DNA from: Streptomyces malaysiensis subsp. samsunensis
Lineage (GTDB): Bacteria; Actinomycetota; Actinomycetes; Streptomycetales; Streptomycetaceae
Assembly (NCBI RefSeq): GCF_024519315.1
Contig: NZ_JANIIC010000003.1
Location: 62,001 to 126,000 of the forward strand
Reading direction: 5' to 3'
DNA: 64,000 nt
In this document: piece after piece, positions 34,786 through 44,028 of the stretch
Layout: every line of letters starts with the position of its first letter
Position numbering within the stretch: position 1 is the first letter of the stretch
The notes under the pieces: model-generated
Seen by the model: only the letters and a program-made list of their open reading frames with translations
What the model was told of the DNA's origin: nothing
Database searches by the model: none
Translations under genes and position numbers: made by a program

Positions 34786-36303
34786 ATGCCGTTAAGGGGC
34801 AGATCCGCACTGCGGCGCATCGCCGCGCGGGGCACGGCCACAGCCGTTGGAGCCGCCATGGCCGTCATCACCGGCCTCGCCGCCGCTCCTGCGGTCCACG
34901 CGTCGCCGTCTGCCACCGGGGCCCTGAGGTGGGCACCGTGTGACGACCCGGAGAAGCCGGGAGCCGAGTGCGCCATACTTTCGGTGCCGGTCGACTGGGC
35001 CCATCCGGACGGGCCGAGACTCGACCTGGCTGTGGCCCGCCGCAAGGCCACCGATCCCAACGCACGTGTCGGCTCGATGGTGTTCGGCCCCGGCGGGCCG
35101 GGTGACTCGGGTGTGGGGATGGTGGTGGACCGTATCAGCCGGTTCAGCCCCGAGGTCCGCCGCAGGTTCGACATCGTCAGCTTCGACCCGCGCGGCGTGG
35201 GCGGCAGCAACCCGGTGACCTGCTCCGGCGATCTGCTTGCCGAGCGGCCGTCACCCGAGCTGAGGAGCCAGGCGGACTTCGACGCCACCCAGGAGTACAA
35301 CAGGCGGCTCCGTGCCGACTGCCGGGCCCGTACCGGCCCGGTGTTCGACCACCTTGACACCGCCCAGACGGTCCGGGACCTGGACGCTCTCCGGGCCGCC
35401 CTCGGCGAGCGGAAACTGACCTTCCACGGCAGCTCGTACGGCACGCTGCTCGGGGCACAGTACGCCGAGACCTACCCGCGCCGCGTGCGCGCGATGGTGC
35501 TGGAGAGCGTCATGGACCACAGCGTCCCGACCACCCGTGACTTCCTGAAGGCCGAAGCGGCCACGGCAGAGGATTCATTCCATGAGTTCGTGAAGTGGTG
35601 CGACGGTGCCGCGGACTGCGCGCTGCACGGCCGCGACGTCCGCGCGGTCTGGCAGGGCCTGTTGGCCCGGGCCGGGCGCGGCGAGCTGGAGGACCCGGCG
35701 AAGCCGGGTACCTCGCTGTCGTCTTCGGACCTGGTCAACAAGATGGCGTTCCGGAAGTTCTACGAGGCCGACTACGCGGGCCTGGCCACGGCGATCGCGG
35801 GGATGGACGCGAGCCAGCCGCTGCCCGCGTCGCCCACCTCGGTAGCGCCGCTGCCTCCGGCCACCCCGGTCTTCTGCTCGGACTGGCACCTGCCAGTGCG
35901 CGACTACCAGGAGTACGCCTCGCTCGTCGCCATGATGAACATGACCGCGCCTGACCTGCCTTACCTGCTGCCGATCCACATGGCAGCGGCGTGTCTGGGC
36001 GCGCCGACCGGCAACCCGCAGCACCGCCTGGACTCACACGGTGCCCCGCCGATCCTGGTGTCCAACGCGCTGCACGACCCCGCCACCGGCTACCCGTGGG
36101 CGGTCTCGGTGGCCCGGCAGCTCGGCCGCAGCGGCGTGCTCCTCACCTACGAGGGCCACGGCCACGGCAGCGTCACCAGCGGCCCATGTATGGAGGGCGT
36201 CGTGGACAGCTACCTCACCGACCTGGCAGTCCCACCACGGGGCACCAGTTGCCCCGCCGTGCCGCCTTCGTTCCGGCGAGGTCCTGGCCTCGCTCGTGGG
36301 TGA
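34786..36303 (+). CDS. Secreted tripeptidyl-aminopeptidase-like alpha/beta hydrolase
   Basis: This is a 505-residue exported hydrolase of the SlpD/SlpE-TAP group. A signal peptide is evident (basic start, then a hydrophobic Ala-rich segment ending PAVHASPSA at about residue 45). VFGPGGPGDSG is the oxyanion region, FHGSSYGTLLGAQYAE the nucleophile Ser, and GHGHGSVTSGPCMEG the catalytic His with the TAP-type C-terminal domain. The ATG has GAGGAG upstream. The last 20 codons (after TSCPAVPPS) look non-native and overlap the converging DJ-1 gene, so the 3' end was probably altered at a deletion joint, with little effect on the catalytic core. Confidence 0.85.
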   Translation: MPLRGRSALRRIAARGTATAVGAAMAVITGLAAAPAVHASPSATGALRWAPCDDPEKPGAECAILSVPVDWAHPDGPRLDLAVARRKATDPNARVGSMVFGPGGPGDSGVGMVVDRISRFSPEVRRRFDIVSFDPRGVGGSNPVTCSGDLLAERPSPELRSQADFDATQEYNRRLRADCRARTGPVFDHLDTAQTVRDLDALRAALGERKLTFHGSSYGTLLGAQYAETYPRRVRAMVLESVMDHSVPTTRDFLKAEAATAEDSFHEFVKWCDGAADCALHGRDVRAVWQGLLARAGRGELEDPAKPGTSLSSSDLVNKMAFRKFYEADYAGLATAIAGMDASQPLPASPTSVAPLPPATPVFCSDWHLPVRDYQEYASLVAMMNMTAPDLPYLLPIHMAAACLGAPTGNPQHRLDSHGAPPILVSNALHDPATGYPWAVSVARQLGRSGVLLTYEGHGHGSVTSGPCMEGVVDSYLTDLAVPPRGTSCPAVPPSFRRGPGLARG

Positions 36304-36730
36304 CCAGCGGTCGGTCGTCCGCCAGGCCGGCGTGGGCGAGGAGGATGGAACCCCCGCAGACGGTGGCAACGGTCACCTCGGGGCGGGCCAGTGCCTCGCG
36401 CAGCAGGCCCGGCAGATCCGTGGACCCGGCCTGGCCGAGAATCCAGCCGATGCCGCCGGCGACGCCGGGATCCAGCGAGAGGCTTCCCGCGGCGCCGGGG
36501 ACGACGATCACGCTCTTCTTGTTCACGTCCACGGCGGAGGTCGCGGTGAGCTTGGTCGAAGGGAATCCACTGCCCACTTCCCGTGCGCCTTCGGCACTGA
36601 CGAACTCGGTGGACACACCTCCGCCGGAGAACTCGTCCGCGGAGTGGAGGACTTCGAAGGGGCCAAGGACATCGAGGGGGTCGAAGCCGTCGTAGAGCGC
36701 GATCTGTACATGCAGGACACAAGTCCTCAT
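36215..36730 (-). pseudogene. DJ-1/PfpI family protein, 3'-truncated
   Basis: The frame encodes 171 residues beginning VQIALYDGFDPLDVLGPFEVL, the normal N-terminus of GlxA-type DJ-1 proteins, with the nucleophile Cys in VATVCGGSILLAHAGL. After about residue 155 the homology ends and the frame runs into the 3' end of the secreted hydrolase. The C-terminal fourth, with the last helix, is missing. It could fold partly but is probably inactive. Confidence 0.65.
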
Positions 36731-36734
36731 CTGG

Positions 36735-37409
36735 TCAGGAAGAGCGGTCGGTGAAACGGCGCCGGAGGTAAACGGGAAACCGGTCAGCCCAGCATCCGGC
36801 GCAGCGCGTGAGCGCACCGACCACGATCCGGTTCGGGTCGATGCTGAATTCCTCAGCCCGCGAAACGGTGTCGTCGAATGCCGCCAGGGCATCGTCCACC
36901 GCGGCGGGAAACGGGTCCTCGGGTGCGAGCCGGTAGTCCACCGACAGCACTCAGCGGCCTGAGTGTTCGGCGAGAAAGCGTCCCACGTGGTCATATCCGG
37001 CGCGGCTGCCGATCACCCAGCCTCCGCCGTGGAAGAACACCAGCGCGCCCGACGTTCCGGGGCAGGAAGCGGGTTCGTACAGGGTTGCTCCCAGGGCGTT
37101 CTGCCCGCCCTTCAGGCATACCTCGGACACCGTCACCGCCTGCGTCGGCCGCCGCCCGGCACGGAGCATCGGTGCGTTGCGCTCCAGCGCCGCGCGGGAC
37201 AGCTCCGGTGAGCCCTCGACCACCAGAGCCGACTGCTTGTCACCGAGGGAGCGGATCAGCAAGCGGGCGTCGACGGCCAGTGCTTCACCATCCACGATGA
37301 TCTCCGGTCCCGCCAGCGCCGACCGCACCCGATCCGGCAGACGGCCCAGCAGCCGGACCATCACCTCCTGTGCCCGCACCCCTATCGGCACTGAGATATC
37401 CCTGGCCAC
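36735..37409 (-). pseudogene. HSL-type alpha/beta hydrolase with internal stop and lost 3' half
   Basis: From GTG 37409 (GAGGGG upstream) the frame encodes the N-terminal part with the oxyanion motif LVFFHGGGWVIGSR. A TGA at 36951-36953 then interrupts, and the same frame continues with [22 protein letters not shown], which is the correct next segment. Homology ends at RIVVG, just before the nucleophile Ser, so the catalytic half is gone. A well-formed palindrome upstream still marks its promoter. Confidence 0.8.
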
Positions 37410-37425
37410 GCGGCCCCTCTTATCG

Positions 37426-37468
37426 AGTTGCAGCTTGACTGAAAGGACGTTTCAGTCAAGCTGTAACT
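37426..37468. promoter_or_regulatory. Long palindromic operator upstream of the hydrolase pseudogene
   Basis: Two 19-base arms (AGTTGCAGCTTGACTGAAA and its complement with one mismatch) flank GGACG. The inner TTGACTGAAA-N5-TTTCAGTCAA is perfect. Form and size fit a TetR-family operator; the cognate regulator is not adjacent. Confidence 0.65.
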
Positions 37469-37626
37469 TAGCGGAGGGGGCACGCCAGCCAGTGCCAAAG
37501 CGACGCGGCAATAGCCGCTCAGGCCGCAGAGCTTGACGCCCCTCCCGGCGTCACGGTGATACCCTGCTCGGCCACGGTCGGCGACGGGGCCACGATCCCC
37601 TTGCGCCTGTACCAGACGACCGGACC

Positions 37627-37980
37627 GTCGTCGCCCGGCCCGACCTCGCCGACACGGCAACCTGGAGCGCGGAGGACAACCTCACCGGCTGGCGCTGTCT
37701 GTTGGGTGATGCGGCAGGCGGCCCTGACACCCCCGCCTATGCCGCCCCCGCCCGCGCCGACAACCTGGGCGCGCTTCCGCCCGCTTACATCGAAACAGGC
37801 CGGCTCGACATTTTCCGCGATGAGAACATCGCCTACGCACAACGGCTCGGCCGCGCCGGGGTACCGGTCGAGCTCATCCAGTACCCCGCCGTACCCCATG
37901 CCTTCGACACCTTCGATCCCGCAGCAGCCGTCAGCCGCCGCGCGATCGACAATCGCGTACGGGCACTGGGCGCCCTGTGA
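37627..37980 (+). pseudogene. C-terminal fragment of a second alpha/beta hydrolase
   Basis: About 115 codons encode the end of an HSL-like hydrolase: SAEDNLTGWRCLLGDAAGGPD, LGALPPAYIETGRLDIFRDENIAYAQRL with the catalytic Asp, and YPAVPHAF with the catalytic His. The oxyanion and nucleophile parts are missing. A short upstream stretch (from about 37555) may be part of the N-terminus of a similar enzyme, so internal deletion is likely. Confidence 0.7.
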
Positions 37981-37999
37981 GCTTCGACGTGACCGTCGT

Positions 38000-38671
38000 T
38001 CACAGGAGCAGTGCGAACGTCACCGCCATCCCCAGTGCCATCGCGCCGTGGCAGCCGAGATCGAACGCGTCGCGCTCGGCCGTTGCCGAGGGGTGCCGCG
38101 ACCCGGTGGTGCCATCGAGCCGGGCGACGTCGAATCCCCGCGCCAGCCACCTCAGCGCGAGCAGGAGGAGCAGCCCGGCCAGCAGTCCTGCGGTCAGCCT
38201 GGTGCCGGTTCCGGTGAGGGTCATGGTCACGGTGCCGGAGCCGCCGGACATGTCCATCCCGGGCATGTCGTCCATGCCGTCGGAGCCGCCGTGTCCCTGC
38301 ATCGAGGAGGAAGAGACCATCGCGGCGGCCATCCAGGCCATCGCGCCCATCATCGCCACATGCGGGAGGGCATCCGACAACGCGCGCGTCCGGGAGAGAG
38401 GAGCGGGGCGGGCCAGGGCCACCAGGGTGAACCACACCCCGCCCAGCGTGAACAGGATGATCTGCGGCCGTGCGGGAAGGTCCATGCCCCACGGCCAGAC
38501 CATCGCCACCATGGCGAAGGCCATCACCGCGTGCAGCAGATGTGCGACTCTCCCTGCGGCGCCCGGTCCGCCACCGGCGCGTTCGGGTATGACGGCGCGC
38601 CACACCGCGGAGAGGGCGGGCACGAGGAACAGTACGGTCAGGACCCAGCGCAGCCCCGTCGCGGCAATCAT
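38000..38671 (-). CDS. DUF5134 membrane protein with Met/His-rich loop
   Basis: This 223-residue protein has about six hydrophobic segments and matches the DUF5134 group seen next to copper genes in actinobacteria. A loop at about residues 125-150 is rich in Met and His (SMQGHGGSDGMDDMPGMDMS), as in copper-binding proteins. The ATG at 38671 is preferred from the typical start (MIAATGLRWVLTVLF); a GTG at 38695 would add eight residues. It lies 94 bases after the PepSY gene on the same strand. A role in copper handling in the membrane is inference from the loop and context. Confidence 0.75.
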   Translation of the reverse strand: MIAATGLRWVLTVLFLVPALSAVWRAVIPERAGGGPGAAGRVAHLLHAVMAFAMVAMVWPWGMDLPARPQIILFTLGGVWFTLVALARPAPLSRTRALSDALPHVAMMGAMAWMAAAMVSSSSMQGHGGSDGMDDMPGMDMSGGSGTVTMTLTGTGTRLTAGLLAGLLLLLALRWLARGFDVARLDGTTGSRHPSATAERDAFDLGCHGAMALGMAVTFALLL

Positions 38672-38764
38672 CGGACCACCGCCGCGCAACGGCACTCAGG
38701 AACATCCGGCGATGTCGCCCGTTCCTCGGGCGTGGTTATGCATGTATGGACAGCGGTGTTCACC

Positions 38765-40255
38765 TCACGCACCAGCCGTTTCAGACCGTTTCCCACGCCG
38801 GTCGGCCAGGCGGCCGAGTGCGAGGTCGATGAGCAGGAAGCCGATCAGGGGAAGGCCGAGGAGCGGCAGGTAGTAGCCGAGGACCGCGACGACGACGGTC
38901 AACACCGCGAGAACGTACGACGGCACCTGCCGCCAGGCGCCGCGCGGGATGGGGCGGCCGAAGGCACCGGCCCGGCCGCGCCGCCACCACATCCGGTAGC
39001 CCCACACGATCAGGAAGATCAGGGCGAGCGCGAGGGCGGCCAGGGCGATCTGGTTGGGCAGCCCGAACAGGCTCCCCATATGGGCGTCGATGCCCCAGCG
39101 GGAGAGCTTGGCCAGCAGCGGATGATCGGCGAACCGCACCACGTCGGTGACCTGACCGGTCGCCGGGTCAACGGCGGCGGCGTCCTGCTTTTCGGGCCAG
39201 CTGCGCTGGATCTGGCTGACGGTGTACGCGGTGCCCGGCCCGGTGGGCGGGACGATCTCGACCGGGTTGCCCAGTCCCTCGGCGCGCGCGGCCTTCAGCA
39301 CGGCGTCGACACCGACATCGGCGGACTCGCCGCCCTTTCCGCTCGACCCGCCCATGTCCATGCCCCGCATGGAGCCGTGTCCGGCGTGTTCGCCGCCGAC
39401 GGCGGAGCTGACGGCCGGAGTGGCCTGGCCGAGGGAGGCGCGGAGGTCGGTGACGTTCGCACCCGCGTACGTGGACCAGGTCAGACCGGTCGCGGACAGG
39501 AAGAACAGCCCCAGCGCCGCCCAGACCCCGACCGAGCCGTGAAAGGACATCATCCGCCGGCGGCCCGTGGCGGACCGGTCCGGCAACGCCGTCGCACGGA
39601 GCCTCCGCCTCACCGAGCCCTTGCGGCGGCGAGCGATCCACAGCACCAGACCCCCACCGGTGATCACCCACAGCCAACTGGCGGCGAGCTCGCTGTAGAG
39701 GCGGCCGCTGTCGCCGAGATGCAGATTGCGGTGCAGGTCGTCGATCCAGGTGCGCAGCGGCAGCGCGCCGCTGGTGCCGTACTGCTCCAACGCGCCGCGC
39801 ACCTTCCCCGTGTACGGGTCGACGAAGACGGCCAACTTGTGCTCGGGGTCGACACCCTTGACGCCGGAGAGCAGCACGCGCGTCGTGGCGCCCGCCTCCG
39901 ATGAGGGGCGGATCGCGCCGATCTCCCCCTCGGGGTGGGCCTTGCGAGCGGCGGCGATCTGCTGAGAGAGGGGCAGTTCGCCCTTGCCGACCGGGACCCG
40001 CAACTCATGGTCGTAGACGATCTTCTCGGCCTGGATGGAGCCCGCGTAGAGGAGTCCGGTCACGGCGGCGACGAGCAGGAACGGCGCTACGAGGACTCCC
40101 GCGTAGAAATGCAGTCGCAGGACCAACGGGCGCAGGACCGACCAGCCACGAGGACCCGCGGCCGAGTCCGATGTCCGGGGCGCGCCGTCGGGCTGCGGCG
40201 CGCCAGGCCGCTGTGGTCCGTCTTCGGTGTCGGCGGCGACGGGTTCGGCGGACAT
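38765..40255 (-). CDS. PepSY-associated membrane protein (iron/copper-linked)
   Basis: This 496-residue protein has the PepSY_TM layout: a first membrane helix (LHFYAGVLVAPFLLVAAVTGLLY), an extracytoplasmic PepSY domain (VFVDPYTGKVRG, WIDDLHRNLHLGDSGR), more helices (LWVITGGGLVLWIARRRKG, FHGSVGVWAALGLFFLSATG), a second PepSY domain and two to three closing helices. A loop with HAGHGSMRGMDMGG is Met/His-rich. Such proteins often accompany metal uptake and may act as ferric or cupric reductases. The ATG has AGGAG five bases upstream. It is divergent from the CopA operon. Confidence 0.85.
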   Translation of the reverse strand: MSAEPVAADTEDGPQRPGAPQPDGAPRTSDSAAGPRGWSVLRPLVLRLHFYAGVLVAPFLLVAAVTGLLYAGSIQAEKIVYDHELRVPVGKGELPLSQQIAAARKAHPEGEIGAIRPSSEAGATTRVLLSGVKGVDPEHKLAVFVDPYTGKVRGALEQYGTSGALPLRTWIDDLHRNLHLGDSGRLYSELAASWLWVITGGGLVLWIARRRKGSVRRRLRATALPDRSATGRRRMMSFHGSVGVWAALGLFFLSATGLTWSTYAGANVTDLRASLGQATPAVSSAVGGEHAGHGSMRGMDMGGSSGKGGESADVGVDAVLKAARAEGLGNPVEIVPPTGPGTAYTVSQIQRSWPEKQDAAAVDPATGQVTDVVRFADHPLLAKLSRWGIDAHMGSLFGLPNQIALAALALALIFLIVWGYRMWWRRGRAGAFGRPIPRGAWRQVPSYVLAVLTVVVAVLGYYLPLLGLPLIGFLLIDLALGRLADRRGKRSETAGA

Positions 40256-40426
40256 GGGAACTCCTGGCTCGGGGACGATGCCGGTCGGCCGGAGCCGTAC
40301 CGGTCCGGTAGTCGGGCCTCCGGGGGAAGAAGTTTCAGATGTGTGGTGTGATGTGCGCCACAGAGCATCCCGTCCGGCAACAGGCTCCCCGGGTGCGGTG
40401 GAGACGCGACCGCTCGCCCTCCGCCG

Positions 40427-40453
40427 CACCCGGCCGCTCCGCCTGGCCGGGTG
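40427..40453. promoter_or_regulatory. Inverted repeat in the copper-cluster divergent region
   Basis: CACCCGGCC and GGCCGGGTG form a perfect 9-9-9 inverted repeat in the 429-base gap between the PepSY and CopA units. It could be an operator or a hairpin. No CsoR-like site (ATACCC-type) was seen, and no other gene is evident in the gap. Confidence 0.35.
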
Positions 40454-40684
40454 GACAGGTGTGCCCCGGCCGCTGCCAAGTCGGGCCTTCCGCTCTCCGC
40501 CGGGCCGGGACAGAGACCCCCCACAGCTCAGAGGTCGGCCGACTCACCCGGACGGTTCCCGGCCGGGGCCGTTTTTCTCCTTGTGTGACAGAGCCTCCGC
40601 ACGGTGAGCGGCCGGCGTCCCGGGCCCGTAGAGGTGAGCGAACCCCGGCCGTTTCCGCCAAGCCCGCACAGGGGAGTGCCGAAG

Positions 40685-40975
40685 ATGCCATTGACCGATA
40701 CCACCTCGCCGCCGCGACCGGCGCCCGACGGAGCGGAGCCGCGCGTCGCCCGGACGCGGCGCGCGCTGCCGCCTCCCGCCCTGGCCGGGTTTCTCGTCCT
40801 CCTGGCGGTGTTGATGGCCGCCTCCTACGCGGTGGGGCGGGCGGCCGGTCCGGTGGCGCCCGGTATCCATCGGAGTGTGCCGCAGGACGGCGGGGCCGGA
40901 GGCATGGATACGCACGGCATGGGGCCGCACGGCATGGGGCCGCAGGGTCCCAGCGCCTGGGAAGGGGCGCGATGA
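40685..40975 (+). CDS. Small membrane protein with Met/His/Gly-rich tail
   Basis: This 96-residue protein has a Pro-rich N-terminus, one membrane helix (ALAGFLVLLAVLMAASYAVG, about residues 32-51) and a tail with repeated HGM units (MDTHGMGPHGMGPQG). The tail resembles periplasmic copper-binding sequences. Its stop overlaps the CopA start (ATGA), so the two are translationally coupled. It probably gives copper to, or takes it from, the ATPase at the outer face; I know no named family. Confidence 0.7.
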   Translation: MPLTDTTSPPRPAPDGAEPRVARTRRALPPPALAGFLVLLAVLMAASYAVGRAAGPVAPGIHRSVPQDGGAGGMDTHGMGPHGMGPQGPSAWEGAR

Positions 40976-43374
40976 GCAAACGTCCGGACACCACGTCCGA
41001 TCCGACAACCTCGTCCGGCGTGTCCGCCCGCACCACCGACCTGCTGATCGGCGGGATGACGTGTGCGGCCTGCGTGGCGCGGGTGGAGAAGAAACTGGCC
41101 CGGGTCGAGGGCGTGAGCGCCACCGTGAACCTCGCCACCGGCACGGCGCGGGTCTCCCACCCGGTCACCGTGGACGTGGACGAACTGATCGCCACCGTCG
41201 AACGAGCCGGCTACACCGCCGATCGCCCCGCGCCTCCCGCCGCCACCGGAGAAGACGACAGCCGATCGCCCCGGGACGGGGCTGACGACGGGCCCGGCCG
41301 CGATGAGGTCGTCGACATCGAGCGGCTCGTCGTCACAGCCGTGCTGGCGCTGCCCGTGATCGTCATCTCGATGGTCCCCGCCTGGCAGTTCGACCGGTGG
41401 CAGCACGCCTGCTTCTCCCTCGCCACGCCGGTCGCGACCTGGGGCGCTTGGCCCTTCCACCGACGGGCGTTGCGCGGTCTGCGGCATGCCACGGCCACCA
41501 TGGACACCCTGGTCTCCCTCGGCGTCCTCGCGTCGTTCGCCTGGTCCGCGTACGCCCTGCTCTGGGGCGGCGCGGGCGTGACCGGGATGCGCATGCCGTT
41601 CAGCCTGCTGCCCTCGGCCGACGACGGTGTGCCCCATATCTATCTGGAGGCGGCGGTCGCCGTACCGCTGTTCGTCCTGCTCGGGCGCCACTTGGAGGCG
41701 CGGGCCCGGCACCGCAGCGGCTCGGCGCTGCGGGCACTCGCCGAACTCGGCGCGGATGACGTGGAGTTGAGGGAGAAGGACGGCAACCGCCGCGTCCCGG
41801 TGGCCGAACTCACCACGGGACAGGAGTTCATGGTGCGCCCCGGTGAGAAGGTCGCCACGGACGGGGTGGTGGTCGAGGGCGGCTCGGCGCTGGATCTCTC
41901 CCTGGTCACCGGCGAGAGCGTGCCGGTGGAGGTGACACCCGGCACCGCCGTGGTCGGCGGCGCCGTCAACTCCGGCGGGCTGCTCGTCGTGCGCGCCACA
42001 GCGGTCGGCGCCGATACGCAACTGGCCCGCATCACCCGCCTGGTGACCGAGGCGCAGGCGGGCAAGGCCAGGATCCAGCGGCTGGCCGACGCGGTGGCGG
42101 GAGTGTTCGTGCCGGTGATCGTGGCGATCGCCGGCACGGTGCTGAGCTTCTGGCTCGGCGCGGGCGCAGCGGGTGAGACCGCCGTCACCACGGCCGTGGC
42201 CGTGCTCGTGGTGGCCTGCCCGTGTGCGCTGGGGCTCGCCACACCGACCGCGTTCCTGGTGGCGAGCGGACGAGGGGCGCAACTCGGCGTCCTCGTCCGC
42301 GGCCCGGAGGCGCTGGAGCGGCTGCGCCGCGTGGACACCGTGGTCTTCGACAAGACCGGCACACTCACCACGGGGCACATGACGCTGACCGACACGACCG
42401 TGGCGGAGGGCGGTCCGGAGGCGAGCGAGGTGCTCCGGCTGGCCGCAGCCGTGGAGCAGGGCTCCGAGCACCCCATCGGCCGGGCGGTGGTCGCGGCTGC
42501 CCGCCACGAGGAGGACGGCGTCGCGCGGCTGCCGGAGGTGACGGACTTCCGGGCCGTTGCCGGTGAGGGCGTGTCCGGGCGCGTGGACGGCCGTGAGGTG
42601 CGGGTACGCCGCCCCCGGCCGTCGGAGCCCTTGCCGGAGCCGTTGCGCCGGGCGGGCGCGGCCGCCGACCGCGCCGCGCACACCGCCGTGATCGTGGAGA
42701 TCGACGACCGCCCCACGGGACTGCTCGCCGTCGGCGACACCCTGCGGCCCACCAGTCGCGAGGCCGTCCGCGAAGTGCGCGCGCTGGGCATCGAGCCGGT
42801 GCTGGTGACCGGTGACGGCGCCGCCCCCGCCCATGCGATGGCGGAACGGGCGGGCATCGACACGGTCCACGCCGGAGTGACCCCGGAGGACAAGGAACGG
42901 ATCGTCACCGCACTGCGCGAGCAGGGCCGATGCGTCACGGTCATCGGGGACGGGGTCAACGACGCCGCCGCGCTGGCCTCCGCCGACCTGGGCATGGCGA
43001 TGGGCGGTGGCACCGACGCCGCGATCGGCGCGGCCGACATCACCCTCGTGCGCAACGACATGCTGGCCGTCGTCGACGCCATCCGGCTCACCCGGCGCAC
43101 GCTGAGCACCATCCGCGCCAATCTCGTCTGGGCCTTCGGCTACAACGTGGTCACCGTTCCGCTGGCCGCGACCGGCTGGCTCAACCCCATGGTCGCGGCC
43201 GCGGCCATGTCCGCGAGTTCGGTCCTGGTCGTCACCAACAGCCTGCGGCTGCGGTACTACACCTCCGGCGGGCGGCGGACCGCCACCCCGCCCGCTCCCC
43301 TCTCCTCATACCGCCCCGCGGCCACCGAGCACAGCCACCCGGGAAGGAAGTCCGATGTCCTCAGCGACCGATGA
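40972..43374 (+). CDS. copA: Copper-translocating P1B-type ATPase (CopA-like)
   Basis: This 800-residue ATPase has an N-terminal metal-binding domain (GMTCAAC, Cys31 and Cys34), eight membrane segments, the CPC motif in TM6 (Cys416, Cys418), the phosphorylation site DKTGT (Asp460), SEHPIG in the nucleotide domain and GDGVNDAAAL in the hinge. YN in TM7 (FGYNVVTVP) and MSASSV in TM8 fit Cu(I)/P1B-1 selectivity. It exports copper from the cytoplasm. It overlaps both neighbours, so the operon is small protein, ATPase, PCu(A)C protein. No CsoR or CopZ gene is present beside it. Confidence 0.93.
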   Translation: MSKRPDTTSDPTTSSGVSARTTDLLIGGMTCAACVARVEKKLARVEGVSATVNLATGTARVSHPVTVDVDELIATVERAGYTADRPAPPAATGEDDSRSPRDGADDGPGRDEVVDIERLVVTAVLALPVIVISMVPAWQFDRWQHACFSLATPVATWGAWPFHRRALRGLRHATATMDTLVSLGVLASFAWSAYALLWGGAGVTGMRMPFSLLPSADDGVPHIYLEAAVAVPLFVLLGRHLEARARHRSGSALRALAELGADDVELREKDGNRRVPVAELTTGQEFMVRPGEKVATDGVVVEGGSALDLSLVTGESVPVEVTPGTAVVGGAVNSGGLLVVRATAVGADTQLARITRLVTEAQAGKARIQRLADAVAGVFVPVIVAIAGTVLSFWLGAGAAGETAVTTAVAVLVVACPCALGLATPTAFLVASGRGAQLGVLVRGPEALERLRRVDTVVFDKTGTLTTGHMTLTDTTVAEGGPEASEVLRLAAAVEQGSEHPIGRAVVAAARHEEDGVARLPEVTDFRAVAGEGVSGRVDGREVRVRRPRPSEPLPEPLRRAGAAADRAAHTAVIVEIDDRPTGLLAVGDTLRPTSREAVREVRALGIEPVLVTGDGAAPAHAMAERAGIDTVHAGVTPEDKERIVTALREQGRCVTVIGDGVNDAAALASADLGMAMGGGTDAAIGAADITLVRNDMLAVVDAIRLTRRTLSTIRANLVWAFGYNVVTVPLAATGWLNPMVAAAAMSASSVLVVTNSLRLRYYTSGGRRTATPPAPLSSYRPAATEHSHPGRKSDVLSDR

Positions 43375-43873
43375 CCGCACCACACCGCGACGCCGCCTGA
43401 GGAGGACGACGGCCCGGGGAGTACGGGCGGCGCTGGTACCGGTGGGTGGCTGCGCACTGGCGTTGGCCCTGCTCACGGGCTACACGGCGACCGGAGCGGC
43501 GGGAGAGCCCACACCGAGGATCCGGGTCAGTGGCGGCCGTATCGTCCAGTCCACCGGGCAGACGGCCGCAGCCTACTTCGAGATCCGCAACGTCGGGGAC
43601 ACCGACGACACCCTGATCTTCGCCGATTCCCCGGAGTTGGGAGTATCCATGCTGCGCGAGCCCGACCGGAAACGGCCGGGCACCGTCCGGCGGCCGAAAG
43701 CAGTGACCGTGCGCGCACACAGCACACTGCGAATGTCCCGGGAAGGCATCCACGTCGCCCTCCTCGACCCCCCGACGCTGCGGCCGGGACAGAGAGTCTC
43801 CTTCAACCTGTGGTTCTCCGTACGCGGCCGGGTCGGGGCCGAGGCGATGCGATCACATCTCACCGATCGTTGA
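43355..43873 (+). CDS. PCu(A)C-like periplasmic copper chaperone
   Basis: This is a 172-residue exported or membrane-anchored protein: a basic N-terminus, a hydrophobic segment (about residues 28-48) and a cupredoxin-like PCu(A)C domain (AAAYFEIRNVGDTDDTLIFADSP, then HVALLDPPTLRPGQRVSFNLWF). The domain delivers Cu(I) to cytochrome oxidase or exporters. The usual His-Met ligand set is only partly kept (SMLREP, LRMSREGIHV), so binding may be altered. GGAAGGAAG precedes the ATG, which overlaps the ATPase end by 20 bases. Confidence 0.82.
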   Translation: MSSATDDRTTPRRRLRRTTARGVRAALVPVGGCALALALLTGYTATGAAGEPTPRIRVSGGRIVQSTGQTAAAYFEIRNVGDTDDTLIFADSPELGVSMLREPDRKRPGTVRRPKAVTVRAHSTLRMSREGIHVALLDPPTLRPGQRVSFNLWFSVRGRVGAEAMRSHLTDR

Positions 43874-43893
43874 GAGCGCGGCCTGCCCGCGAA

Positions 43894-43911
43894 GGCCCCT
43901 CCAAGGGGGCC
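43894..43911 (+). terminator. Short hairpin terminator after the copper operon
   Basis: GGCCCC and GGGGCC pair around a six-base loop 20 bases after the PCu(A)C stop, in the gap to the convergent glyoxalase gene. Confidence 0.5.
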
Positions 43912-44028
43912 ATACGCTGCCGGACGGCGACTGGAGGGCAGGGTTGGGCGGATGGCGCGATCCGCGGGGACGTCGGGCACCTGGACCGGATCAGGACCTG
44001 GTTCGGCCGGCCCTGGTCCCCGACGGCT

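Noticed and set aside
36951..36953. In-frame TGA in the alpha/beta hydrolase as a possible selenocysteine codon
   Set aside because: The position is not catalytic, no SECIS-like hairpin was seen and the gene lacks its catalytic half, so a nonsense mutation is simpler.
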